Origin: Aphelenchoides besseyi
Lineage: Eukaryota > Nematoda > Chromadorea > Rhabditida > Aphelenchoididae
Length of the DNA: 64,000 nt
Direction: 5' to 3'
NCBI GenBank assembly: GCA_024699855.1
Contig: JAMPIQ010000003.1
Span: 248,001-312,000, forward strand
Below, in pieces: positions 1-6,799 of the stretch. Position 1 is the first letter of the stretch. Each line of letters opens with the position of its first letter. The position numbers were made by a program, and so were the translations under genes. The notes beneath the pieces are model-generated. The model worked only from the letters and a program-made list of their open reading frames with translations, searched no databases and was not told the origin of the DNA.

Positions 1-427
1 GTGAAACTATCTGATGCAAAACAAACACGAACCACAAACATTGTGTATCAGAAAGTTCTTGACTGACCTCAATTAACACAAACTTATCGTCTTTACTCGC
101 AGTTTCTCCTATTTTTGATCAAATAAAAGATTGTTTGAACATTTAAGAAAGATCAAAAAATAGGGTTGAATTTACGCTTTAGGGTTTTTTACGCGGTTCT
201 TCCCTTAAAAAAAAGAACCACCCATTCAAAGTTGGTCGCCTTGGCGTTGGCGAATGGGCTTTTCACTAAGAACCAACTAAATTGAGTAATGTTGCAGTAA
301 TTCTAATTACTCAATAAACTGCCAAGTCATCAACACAACTCTAACAACATTTTATTCTCGAACATCACTACAGAAAACCACACACACACAATACCCGGGA
401 GCCGCGGTAGCGGCGACCAGCCTCTGG
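1..427 (+). mobile_element. Helitron 3' end (copy 1, truncated by window edge)
   Basis: The first 66 bases encode the last codons of a Helitron helicase and its stop; they match the C-terminus of the complete Helitron read on the minus strand at 34983-35050. The following 360 bases match the non-coding 3' tail of that Helitron and of the deletion derivative at 31570-33220. The end has the expected Helitron signature: a short GC hairpin (GCCGC, 4-nt loop, GCGGC) about 20 bp before a terminal CTGG, followed by T at 428, consistent with insertion between A and T. The 5' part lies outside the window. Confidence 0.9.
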
Positions 428-665
428 TGGTAACCAAAGAAAACAATCAAAAATTTATTGATTCAAAAGCTTTACAATGGCCCTGTTCGGCAGTGCGTCA
501 CGTGGTTATTTGGTAGACTGGAAAAAATTTGAGTAATGCATTGTAATCACTTACAACAAAAGTAAGTTCAACTTCGCCGCAAATGAACGACGAGGATGCG
601 TTGTAGAAGAAGACGATGGCGTCGTCCCGCAAACGACTAATGTTGAAGAATGTGTAGACCTAAGG
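428..665. repeat. Left arm of ~238-bp inverted repeat around capsid module
   Basis: This stretch is nearly identical, in inverted orientation, to 4149-4386. It is not plain terminal sequence: read on the plus strand it contains an ATG at 477 and the start of the same open frame that, in the right arm, continues into the minor-capsid-like gene. Homology stops at about 665, so the left arm carries only the truncated beginning of that gene. The outer end begins TGGTAACC and abuts the Helitron end. Confidence 0.85.
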
Positions 666-953
666 CACAAATAGCAAACGATTGAAAACGCCCAAGTCAC
701 CTTGTTCGCCTCGAACGAATCCAATGCGTAATCGGCGAACGTGTCGAAGAATAGCATTTCCATTTGCTGATCGCTGCTAGTAATTCCGGTCAAGCGGACG
801 GTCGCCTTCTTTCCCTTCCCATCGTATTTCAACGATCAACTCCAGACTTTGATCGTCAGACGCCTGAAACAAATCGCGGGGTGTCGCCGCCGCCGGTTGT
901 CAAACTCACGGAACTTTTTCATATTTTGAATCGGACATTGCAGATTTTGACCA

Positions 954-1443
954 ATGACAACTGAAAACGGTAAGCAAGTATGATAAGAGCAAGGCTCGAT
1001 TTTCAGTATTCGAATTGCTGTACGAGTGTTTGGAGTATCGCGAAACCCGCTACAATGTGGCGGCAATTTCGAAAGCACGGGCCAAACTCGCCCTTAAACT
1101 TCATTCGGATAAAAGCGGAGAAGGTGGTGAGAATGTGGAAAAGTCGGCACGAACAATGGAGAACGAGGAACTCGTCAAGCGAATCAATGCGACCGTGCAG
1201 ATGATAAAAGACATGAACGCGCAAAAGTTTGAACGGTGGGAAAACAAAAGTTCAACGTACAATGTGTGTTTAGAGATTATGCCAAATGGATTGCCAAAAA
1301 TCATCGCCCTTCAACCCGAAAAGCAACCAAACCGGCGTCGTCTCGATGCAACAGGCGAGTGGAGAGGAAGAGAGAGAGAGAGAAATTTGTTTATAGATTC
1401 CAATGTCAATTGCAAGACTACGAGTTTGCTTGCGCTGTGCTGA
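954..1443 (+). CDS. J-domain-like protein inside the capsid module (two exons)
   Basis: An ATG at 954 opens a 16-nt exon (954-969); a 37-bp GT-AG intron (970-1006) restores the frame into a long exon from 1007. The joined N-terminus reads like a DnaJ domain: FELLYECLEY, then helix II ending LALKLHSDK, then a basic helix with VKRINATVQMIKD and FERW near residues 65-80. The invariant HPD tripeptide is HSD here, which in known J proteins would weaken or abolish Hsp70 stimulation. The tail is arginine-rich. A frame from 1236 to 1616 (RDYAKWIAKNH onward) also looks protein-like and may be the true C-terminus after a frameshift or an intron I cannot place. Orientation is opposite to the capsid genes. 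J-domain assignment is by pattern; its viral or host origin is unknown. Confidence 0.5.
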
Positions 1444-1612
1444 ACAATGACGGTCGCGGAATGAATCCGTTGGGGCTGGCGTTTGCCAAACTCGTGCACG
1501 CCAAAGCGAACGAAGCCAATCGCTACATGGGCACAATTCCGGTGAAACGCGTCAAAATATTGTCACAAAGCATTCGGTTTCGGCAATGTATAACGAAGGC
1601 AATAAAGTATTT

Positions 1613-1849
1613 TTAAATGTTTGAGGGGGCAATGATTGTGTGCGGAATGCGCAACCGTCGATATAACCAATACGTGAAACCGAACGTCCAAACAAACATG
1701 TAGAGAATGAAAAGAATGATTATTAGGCCTGAAAAGTCCTCCTCGGTTTCCTCTTCGTCCCACGTAAGAACGGGCGGTTGTTCGAGGGCGGAATGCATGG
1801 CGAATGAATGGTCATTGTTGTTGTCGCACTTATATACCCGCTCAAACAT
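1613..1849 (-). CDS. Small single-pass membrane protein downstream of MCP
   Basis: A 78-residue frame overlaps the end of the capsid gene by 8 nt, an arrangement common in compact viral operons. The N-terminal half is hydrophilic with an acidic run (DEEETEED) and the second half contains one strong hydrophobic helix (residues ~43-63) followed by YWLYRRLR, giving a likely N-out/C-basic membrane anchor. Polintons and adintoviruses often carry small unnamed membrane proteins near the capsid genes, but I do not recognise a specific family. It could be a chance frame, although its length, overlap and clear membrane segment argue against that. Confidence 0.45.
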   Translation of the reverse strand: MFERVYKCDNNNDHSFAMHSALEQPPVLTWDEEETEEDFSGLIIILFILYMFVWTFGFTYWLYRRLRIPHTIIAPSNI

Positions 1850-3158
1850 TGAGATCCGTGAAGATACGCCGATCGCGATCGATAGAGATCACTTGATCGA
1901 ATTCGGCCAATATAACCAGCTCGACACGCGGAGCCGCAATGGGCGTGGCGAAGCGTAAGTGTATGCTGGTGGAGCCGGTGCGCACGAGTTCGAAACCGTC
2001 ATCATTGGCGCTGTGGGGCGATAGGGAAATGGCGTAAATGTTCCAGCCGCTGCGGAATTGTTGCTTAGTGATGCCCGGGGAATCAGTCGATTGCAAATGA
2101 CCCATTGTGTTGTACAAATCCACAAACGCGCGAGTACAAGCCTCATTCGGATAGTCAAAAGTGTAGGGCATATGCGGGAACTGCTGACCGCCGGCCATAA
2201 CGTATAATTCGCGTAGATTGAATGGTTTAAAGTTGAACGGCTGGTGGTGGTTGCCGTGAAAGGCTTGCGAGTCGATTAATCCCAAGGTAAGGCGTCGCGG
2301 TACGGCGGTCGCAAACACACACTTATCGAATTCGGCACGTCCGGCACCCAGGAAACACGAGCGCATTTCCGTTCGCCGCACCCCATACTGAACCGGGCGG
2401 CTTTCGAGCAGTTTGTAAATCTCCAAGTTCAACGACGGCTGTAACTCAACCAACCGTATAAAGAGTTTGAGTCCGGTGAATATGATGCGTCCGCTTACAA
2501 TGTCGGCGGTCGGATGGCATTCGGTGAGAAACTCGTCGGAGGCGCGATACAACGTGAACAACAGCGGTGTGTTGTTGAGCAGCAATAAGGGCTGATTGGC
2601 CAAATCGAAATCGAGACGGGAATACAGTTGAACGGTTCGACTGCGGCGTACCATGTGAGCGCGATTCCCGAATCCCTCGTCCTCGTAATTGTTCCATTCC
2701 TCATGCGTAAAATAGCCGCTGGCTTCGCCGACCGTGTCTTTCAGCGCTTTTGTCAAGCTCAACTCGTCCATGAGATATTGACGGAAAGGGAACAGTGTAC
2801 TCGAATCGTAGACCTCATCGTTGCCGATCGTTACGCGCAGCTGGCGAATAAACGTGCGGCCAAAGTTTTGGATTGGAGCACAGCGATTTCCTTCGGCCGG
2901 TAAAGGAACAACATCTTGATTGGGCGCAATACCTTTTATGCGAAATTGTAATTGTACGAATGTTTGAGACAAATTCACCCATAGGTTATCGGACTGAACG
3001 CGAAATGTGTACGGATGATCGGTGAGCGGTGTGAGGGGCAGGAATTCGCGATGAAGCGAACGAATGCATGCCACATTTGTGGGCGGTAGAGTGAAAAGGT
3101 TCAACGAGGACGGGAACGCGGATTCCGTTTTCTTATCGATTTTGGCCGTAAAAGCCAT
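1842..3158 (-). CDS. Polinton/adintovirus-type major capsid protein (double jelly roll)
   Basis: An intact 438-residue frame starts at the ATG at 3158; the longer frame to 3410 runs into the upstream gene. It resembles the hexon-like capsid protein of Maverick/Polinton elements and their free viral relatives: an N-terminal block with NLFTLPPTN, a central FTALKLF-type strand (FTGLKLFIRLVEL), and the characteristic RLTLGLIDSQAF...FNFKPFNLRELYV region near residue 300. The usual length of these capsids is about 430-650 residues, so this is at the short end but uninterrupted. It follows the small basic gene by 50 bp and is followed by the membrane protein with a short overlap. No frameshift is visible, so purifying selection or recent arrival is plausible. 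Confidence 0.85.
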   Translation of the reverse strand: MAFTAKIDKKTESAFPSSLNLFTLPPTNVACIRSLHREFLPLTPLTDHPYTFRVQSDNLWVNLSQTFVQLQFRIKGIAPNQDVVPLPAEGNRCAPIQNFGRTFIRQLRVTIGNDEVYDSSTLFPFRQYLMDELSLTKALKDTVGEASGYFTHEEWNNYEDEGFGNRAHMVRRSRTVQLYSRLDFDLANQPLLLLNNTPLLFTLYRASDEFLTECHPTADIVSGRIIFTGLKLFIRLVELQPSLNLEIYKLLESRPVQYGVRRTEMRSCFLGAGRAEFDKCVFATAVPRRLTLGLIDSQAFHGNHHQPFNFKPFNLRELYVMAGGQQFPHMPYTFDYPNEACTRAFVDLYNTMGHLQSTDSPGITKQQFRSGWNIYAISLSPHSANDDGFELVRTGSTSIHLRFATPIAAPRVELVILAEFDQVISIDRDRRIFTDLNV

Positions 3159-3208
3159 GCTCTCAATAATCACCAAAGATATCTGTACGACGTCGTCGGC
3201 CCAACGGT

Positions 3209-3532
3209 TTATGTAGACCGGGACCGCCCAACGCCAAAAATGGGACGTTTCGGGACGACTGGCTTGCACACCTTTTTCTTCTTCTCCGTCAACACGGGTG
3301 GCGCCGAATCGCCGGCCGGCTGCAGAGGTGCCGGCCTTACGTTTTCGGTGCTCTTTTGCATCGGGAAAAGAAATCGATAGCTGCAGCGATTCAGGTTTCC
3401 CAGACCGCAACCCCGTTGCGCGGTATAGTCCTGAAAATAGGCTCCGCCGCCACCGTACTGAACCCGCGTGTCGAGAGGAGCTGTGAGACAGGAGTGCCAG
3501 TTTTCTTTATCCGGCTCGTAAACCACATGCAT
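3209..3532 (-). CDS. Small basic virion-associated-like protein
   Basis: A 107-residue frame begins at the ATG at 3532, 36 bp after the protease stop, and ends 50 bp before the capsid start. The middle carries a Gly/aromatic block (GGGGAYFQDY, then QRGCGLG), which is the type of short motif seen near the N-terminus of Polinton and adenovirus core or protein-VI-like proteins; the C-terminus is Lys/Arg/Pro rich (EKKKKVCKPVVPKR). Such proteins bind membrane or DNA within the particle and are often cleaved by the neighbouring adenain-like protease. Identification rests on position and composition, so it is tentative. A longer in-frame extension up to 3745 overlaps the protease and is probably not used. 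Confidence 0.45.
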   Translation of the reverse strand: MHVVYEPDKENWHSCLTAPLDTRVQYGGGGAYFQDYTAQRGCGLGNLNRCSYRFLFPMQKSTENVRPAPLQPAGDSAPPVLTEKKKKVCKPVVPKRPIFGVGRSRST

Positions 3533-3567
3533 TTTTGTTTTTGTCTGCAAAAAAATACGTGGTCTGT

Positions 3568-4026
3568 TTATGTAGAACAATATTTGCGGTAAAATGTTCG
3601 CACCCACAGGTCTGCTTTGGTGTTCAGATTGTTTAGCGAATTCACAATGGAGGCGGCCGATTGATGCATGATGCGTGCGACGAGAAAATAGATGGCATAG
3701 TGACCGCATACGGAAGAGTTTAGCGCTTGTAGTGGTCGCGAACAAATGTTTTGTTGCGGGAAACGTGCCACAAAATTGCCAATATCACCGGGCGGGGGTT
3801 TCGCGCCCAACGAATCAAAATAGTCGCAACATTCCGCATGCGAAACGTAGAGTGCCACCCAATGAGTGCCGGGGTGCGTATGGGGGGCCATGTTCAGAAC
3901 CAGCGCGTACGGTGGTTTCAAATTGGGCGGAATTCGATCGCAGCTAAAACAGCCGGCAAATTCACGCCGTATACGCGAGTGTCGGCGCATTGCCTTGTCG
4001 ATATCCCAATTACTCAACGCGTGCAT
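3568..4026 (-). CDS. Adenain-like cysteine protease (C5-type) of Polinton capsid module
   Basis: This 152-residue intact frame has the catalytic layout of the adenovirus/Polinton maturation protease: His in HPGTHWVAL (about residue 56), Asp in CDYFDSLG (about residue 70), and the nucleophile Cys in SSVCGHYAIYF (about residue 109), with an N-terminal MHALSNWDIDKAM segment typical of the family. It would cleave capsid and core precursors during particle assembly. The start codon overlaps the preceding gene's stop as TAATG, an arrangement suggesting translational coupling or reinitiation. The family usually has 170-210 residues, so this is slightly short but all key residues are visible. Confidence 0.85.
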   Translation of the reverse strand: MHALSNWDIDKAMRRHSRIRREFAGCFSCDRIPPNLKPPYALVLNMAPHTHPGTHWVALYVSHAECCDYFDSLGAKPPPGDIGNFVARFPQQNICSRPLQALNSSVCGHYAIYFLVARIMHQSAASIVNSLNNLNTKADLWVRTFYRKYCST

Positions 4027-4337
4027 TACAACAGCGGTGCTTTCATGAAACGCAAAGTCAATAAACAGCTGGAAAACTCGAACGGTACGAGTTCGCCCGT
4101 CGCGGTTCGCAACTCGACGCTAATCTCGCCGACTTCTTTAGTAACGTGCCTTAGGTCTACACATTCTTCAACATTAGTCGTTTGCGGGACGACGCCATCG
4201 TCTTCTTCTACAACGCATCCTCGTCGTTCATTTGCGGCGAAGTTGAACTTACTTTTGTTGTAAGTGATTACAATGCATTACTCAAATTTTTTCCAGTCTA
4301 CCAAATAACCACGTGACGCACTGCCGAACAGGGCCAT
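4026..4337 (-). pseudogene. Minor-capsid-like (Polinton) gene, one in-frame stop
   Basis: From an ATG at 4337 the frame runs through a TAA after codon 19 and then stays open to a stop at 4026-4028 that overlaps the protease start. The C-terminal part (about 80 residues) ends in a beta-strand block (ISVELRTATGELVPFEF then a CLLTLRF strand) that is the recognisable tail of a conserved Polinton protein thought to be a minor capsid/penton-type component. Known members are several hundred residues, so most of the gene is missing. The 5' two thirds lie within the inverted repeat and the same TAA is present in the left arm, so the break predates the duplication unless it is spliced out. Confidence 0.55.
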
Positions 4338-4386
4338 TGTAAAGCTTTTGAATCAATAAATTTTTGATTGTTTTCTTTGGTTACCA
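4149..4386. repeat. Right arm of ~238-bp inverted repeat around capsid module
   Basis: This is the reverse complement of 428-665 with very few differences. It contains the start of the minor-capsid-like frame on the minus strand. The outer end reads TTACCA followed by TATC, whereas the left arm is directly preceded by a Helitron terminus. Because coding sequence lies inside both arms, the repeat may be an inverted duplication and not an original Polinton end; the canonical Polinton AG...TC ends and 6-bp target duplication are not seen. Confidence 0.85.
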
Positions 4387-5420
4387 TATCAAGCAAACGT
4401 CCCTCGGGTTGGGAGTACAAAATTCACGTGATTGAAGGCAAACCTGAATCATTGGCGGGCACGCGGCCATTGGATTGTGCTCGGGGCGGAGCATAAAACG
4501 CTTCCTCTTTTTAGTTTTCAATTCAGAACGGCTCAGTTGCCTGTGACCCGAGTGAAGGGCTTGCGGCATACGGTACCTGATCGCCGGTTGACGCCGAAGG
4601 CGGGAGCGCAGAAGATTTCGAAAGAAACGCAGAGGGCGGGTGCGCAGACGATTTCGAAATATTTCGCAGAAGGCGGAGTCCTGCTCATTTTGAAATAGCG
4701 TGGGGTTGCCTTTCTTCTCACCACAATCGTAATATAAAGTATTGTCCTCATTCTCAATGACAGAACGCGCAGTGCAAAGTTGCTTATAATTTTCCTTTTC
4801 AACAGACCGTTTCTTGTTTCGTTGTCGATTTTTGATGTCATATTCGATTTTGCGTTCACCTATATCATATCTTTGCGACTTTTTCCGGTTTGCTTCTTGT
4901 TCGTCTTTGTTTTCACCTTCTTCTTGTATCAGATTTGTATAAACTGTTTGATTTCGTTCATGTGTGCTCTTTAAGGTCTCTTCAATTGTTAATTTGCCAT
5001 CTTTCCGTTTGTGTTTGCTATTGTCCATGTTTGGTGTACTTACAACAGAATTATCAGAGTTAACGTTCAAAATTTCATCGCGAAGAATACGAAATGCAGA
5101 TGATCTCCAATCGTTCGCTGTAATTTGCCGAAATTTTATTGGTTCACCTTTAAGTAAACGCTCAGCAAACATGCAAATAGCTGGACCGCAACTACAGTCA
5201 TTTGTTTGTTGATAGTAATTCTGTCGATTAACAATATTGAAATTAATATCGTCGATTTGCAATTAGCTCATGATTTGTTTAATGAACTCCTGTTGTTAAG
5301 TACTTAGACTGCCACCCATAGAATCGTAAAAATCATATATTCCTTCAGTGCTCACAACCGCTAAGATCCCATGGTTTTCTCTGTTGTGGTCGGGACTCGT
5401 CGCTTCGAACACGTTACTAA
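4381..5420 (-). pseudogene. Ulp1-like (C48) cysteine peptidase remnant with basic tail
   Basis: Reading leftward, the region around 5300-5400 gives a His block (NHGILAVVS) and an Asp block (YDFYDSMGG), and the frame starting at 5262 gives a Gln/Cys block (QQTNDCSCGPAICMF), together the His-Asp-Gln-Cys order of SUMO-protease-like C48 peptidases. Stop codons separate the two halves at about 5250-5300, so it is broken or contains a small unrecognised intron. The C-terminal ~200 residues are Lys/Arg/Glu-rich and end at 4381, inside the capsid-module repeat boundary. C48 domains are common passengers in Helitrons and other eukaryotic transposons; the full Helitron at 39608-40516 has a different C48 domain. 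Confidence 0.55.
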
Positions 5421-5860
5421 CAAGTTTATTAACAAAAAATTAAACAACAATAATCATTTCACAATCCAAAACAGTCGGGGAGCAAGACAAGCCTATACGA
5501 ATTGCCAATCGGCTTTGGAACCAAAAATAGTTTGACAAGCAATTACGTCACAACATTCTCTAACAAAAATAGGAAAACGACTTTGCTCCAATTCTGATTT
5601 AACTTCGGGCAAAATATTTTTTGGGTTTTTACCGCCACCTAGTCCAACGTGGTTACGAATTATTTACTACACAAAACTAACAAGGGAAAGGCACGAAAAG
5701 GCGGTGGGTTTAAGGGATGTGTTATACACCGATCGCTTGCGCTTTGAAAAGTAGTCGCCAAATGTGCTGTCAGTTTTTGCCATCTAGTTCATAGAACGGA
5801 GTTATAGGGCTTCAAAGTTTGGCCCAACTATAGTCCTTCAGAAATCAGAGAGGAGAAAAT

Positions 5861-5948
5861 GTGCAGTGGTAGCCGAGTGAGTAAGAAACCCGCTTGCCGA
5901 GACTCTCTTCTTTTGCGGGTCGAGGTTCGGTTCCGCTTGCCGGCACCC
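5861..5948 (+). other. tRNA(Ser/Leu)-like segment in left TIR
   Basis: Box A (TAGCCGAGTGAG, from 5870) and box B (GGTTCGGTTCC, 5924-5934) match Pol III internal promoter consensus, and the D-arm start GCCGAGTG is typical of Ser and Leu tRNAs. CCCGC/GCGGG can pair between the boxes. Acceptor pairing is poor, so this is tRNA-derived and probably not a functional tRNA. T-runs follow at 5951 and 5974. Confidence 0.6.
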
Positions 5949-6022
5949 GCTTTTTTGCGGCCGTTGCGCCTCATTTTTTTAATATTCGACTGTTTTTGTT
6001 GATTGTGAGCTATTTTCGAAAT

Positions 6023-6507
6023 ATGGACTTCTCGACTCCCAACTTTTTTGCGTTGTTGATTGAAAAACTTGGCAATGTTGGTATTGCAAGTGATGCCGGA
6101 CGATCAAAAAAGAAATTGGCAGATTTTGTTTGCGCAATGGTCAAACGAGCGGTTGAAGACGATGAAGTGGAAGTCGATGAAAAGGAAGATCTTGCGGCCG
6201 AAGAATATGACGACGACTACAACGAGGCGGATGACGGCGAGTTTAACAAGTAAGTGTGATTTTGAACGTATTTTGGATTGGTTTTTTTGATTTTCAGCGC
6301 GTCCATCGATCCCGCTCGGCCGAATGAAGTCCGTTTCTTCGGAACAACATTCGTTAACGTTGATCGTGTTCGACAAGCCCTCGAATATTATCGTAATGCT
6401 CAACAAGGTCGTCGAAGTTTGTCCGCTATGTCTCACAACTTCCGATTTATCAAGAATGAAAACGACATCACAATCTTGCGCAACGGCCACAAAAAGTCAA
6501 CGAACGA
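6023..6507 (+). CDS. N-terminal domain of the tRNA-TIR transposon protein
   Basis: An ATG at 6023 opens MDFSTPNFFALLIEKLG, followed by a basic helix and a strongly acidic Asp/Glu stretch (residues ~50-75). A GT-AG intron of about 48 bp (6251-6298) joins to an exon beginning at the ASIDPARP block and containing VDRVRQALEYY and SHNFRFIKN. The same order of blocks (LVERFG, acidic run, I.TMKEAIRFY, HRFRFLN) occurs at 30237-30688, where it precedes a DDE catalytic domain. Here the catalytic part is absent and the frame runs straight into the right TIR, so this copy cannot supply transposase. Role: probably the DNA- or partner-binding head of the transposase, by inference only. Confidence 0.5.
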
Positions 6508-6527
6508 CGCAACGGCCGCAAAAAAGC

Positions 6528-6615
6528 GGGTGCCGGCAAGCGGAACCGAACCTCGACCCGCAAAAGAAGAGAGTCTCGGCAAGCGGGTTTCTTACTCACT
6601 CGGCTACCACTGCAC
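6528..6615 (-). other. tRNA(Ser/Leu)-like segment in right TIR
   Basis: Mirror copy of the left-arm tRNA-like segment: box B at about 6542-6552 and box A at about 6596-6606 on the minus strand, both unchanged. The two copies therefore point toward each other and would drive convergent Pol III transcription through the core if active. Confidence 0.6.
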
Positions 6616-6799
6616 ATTTTCTCCTCTCTGATTTCTGAAGGACTATAGTTGGGCCAAACTTTGAAGCCCTATAACTCCGTTCTATGAACTAGATGGCAAA
6701 AACTGACAGCACATTTGGCGACTACTTTTCAAAGCGCAAGCGATCGGTGTATAACACATCCCTTAAACCCACCGCCTTTTCGTGCCTTTCCCTTGTAAG

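Larger units (their letters stand above)
5681..6795. mobile_element. DNA transposon with 289-bp TIRs carrying tRNA-like sequence
   Basis: Two near-perfect 289-bp inverted repeats (about 5680-5968 and 6508-6796) flank a short coding core. The outer ends read CAAGGGAAAGG and are bordered on both sides by TAA, so a 3-bp TAA (or 2-bp TA) target duplication is likely. Each arm contains a Ser/Leu-tRNA-like segment with a Pol III A box and B box about 190 bp inside the end, followed by a run of six T. The core encodes the N-terminal part of a protein that is also found at the start of the DDE element at 30.2 kb, so this looks like a shortened derivative of that family. Confidence 0.85.

Noticed and set aside
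764..1224. Several overlapping short frames around the J-domain gene
   Set aside because: They are in other frames or on the opposite strand of the J-domain exons and show no family resemblance.
3751..4263. 170-codon plus-strand frame over the protease
   Set aside because: It is antisense to the protease and the minor-capsid-like gene, which have clear family motifs; its end is shared with the left arm only because of the inverted repeat.
428..4386. The inverted repeats as genuine Polinton termini
   Set aside because: No AG...TC ends or 6-bp target duplication, and the arms contain coding sequence; called an inverted repeat block only.
5861..5948. Functional tRNA-Ser/Leu gene
   Set aside because: Boxes A and B are good but acceptor pairing and a proper anticodon arm are not; the unit is also duplicated inside TIRs, so it is tRNA-derived, not a working tRNA.
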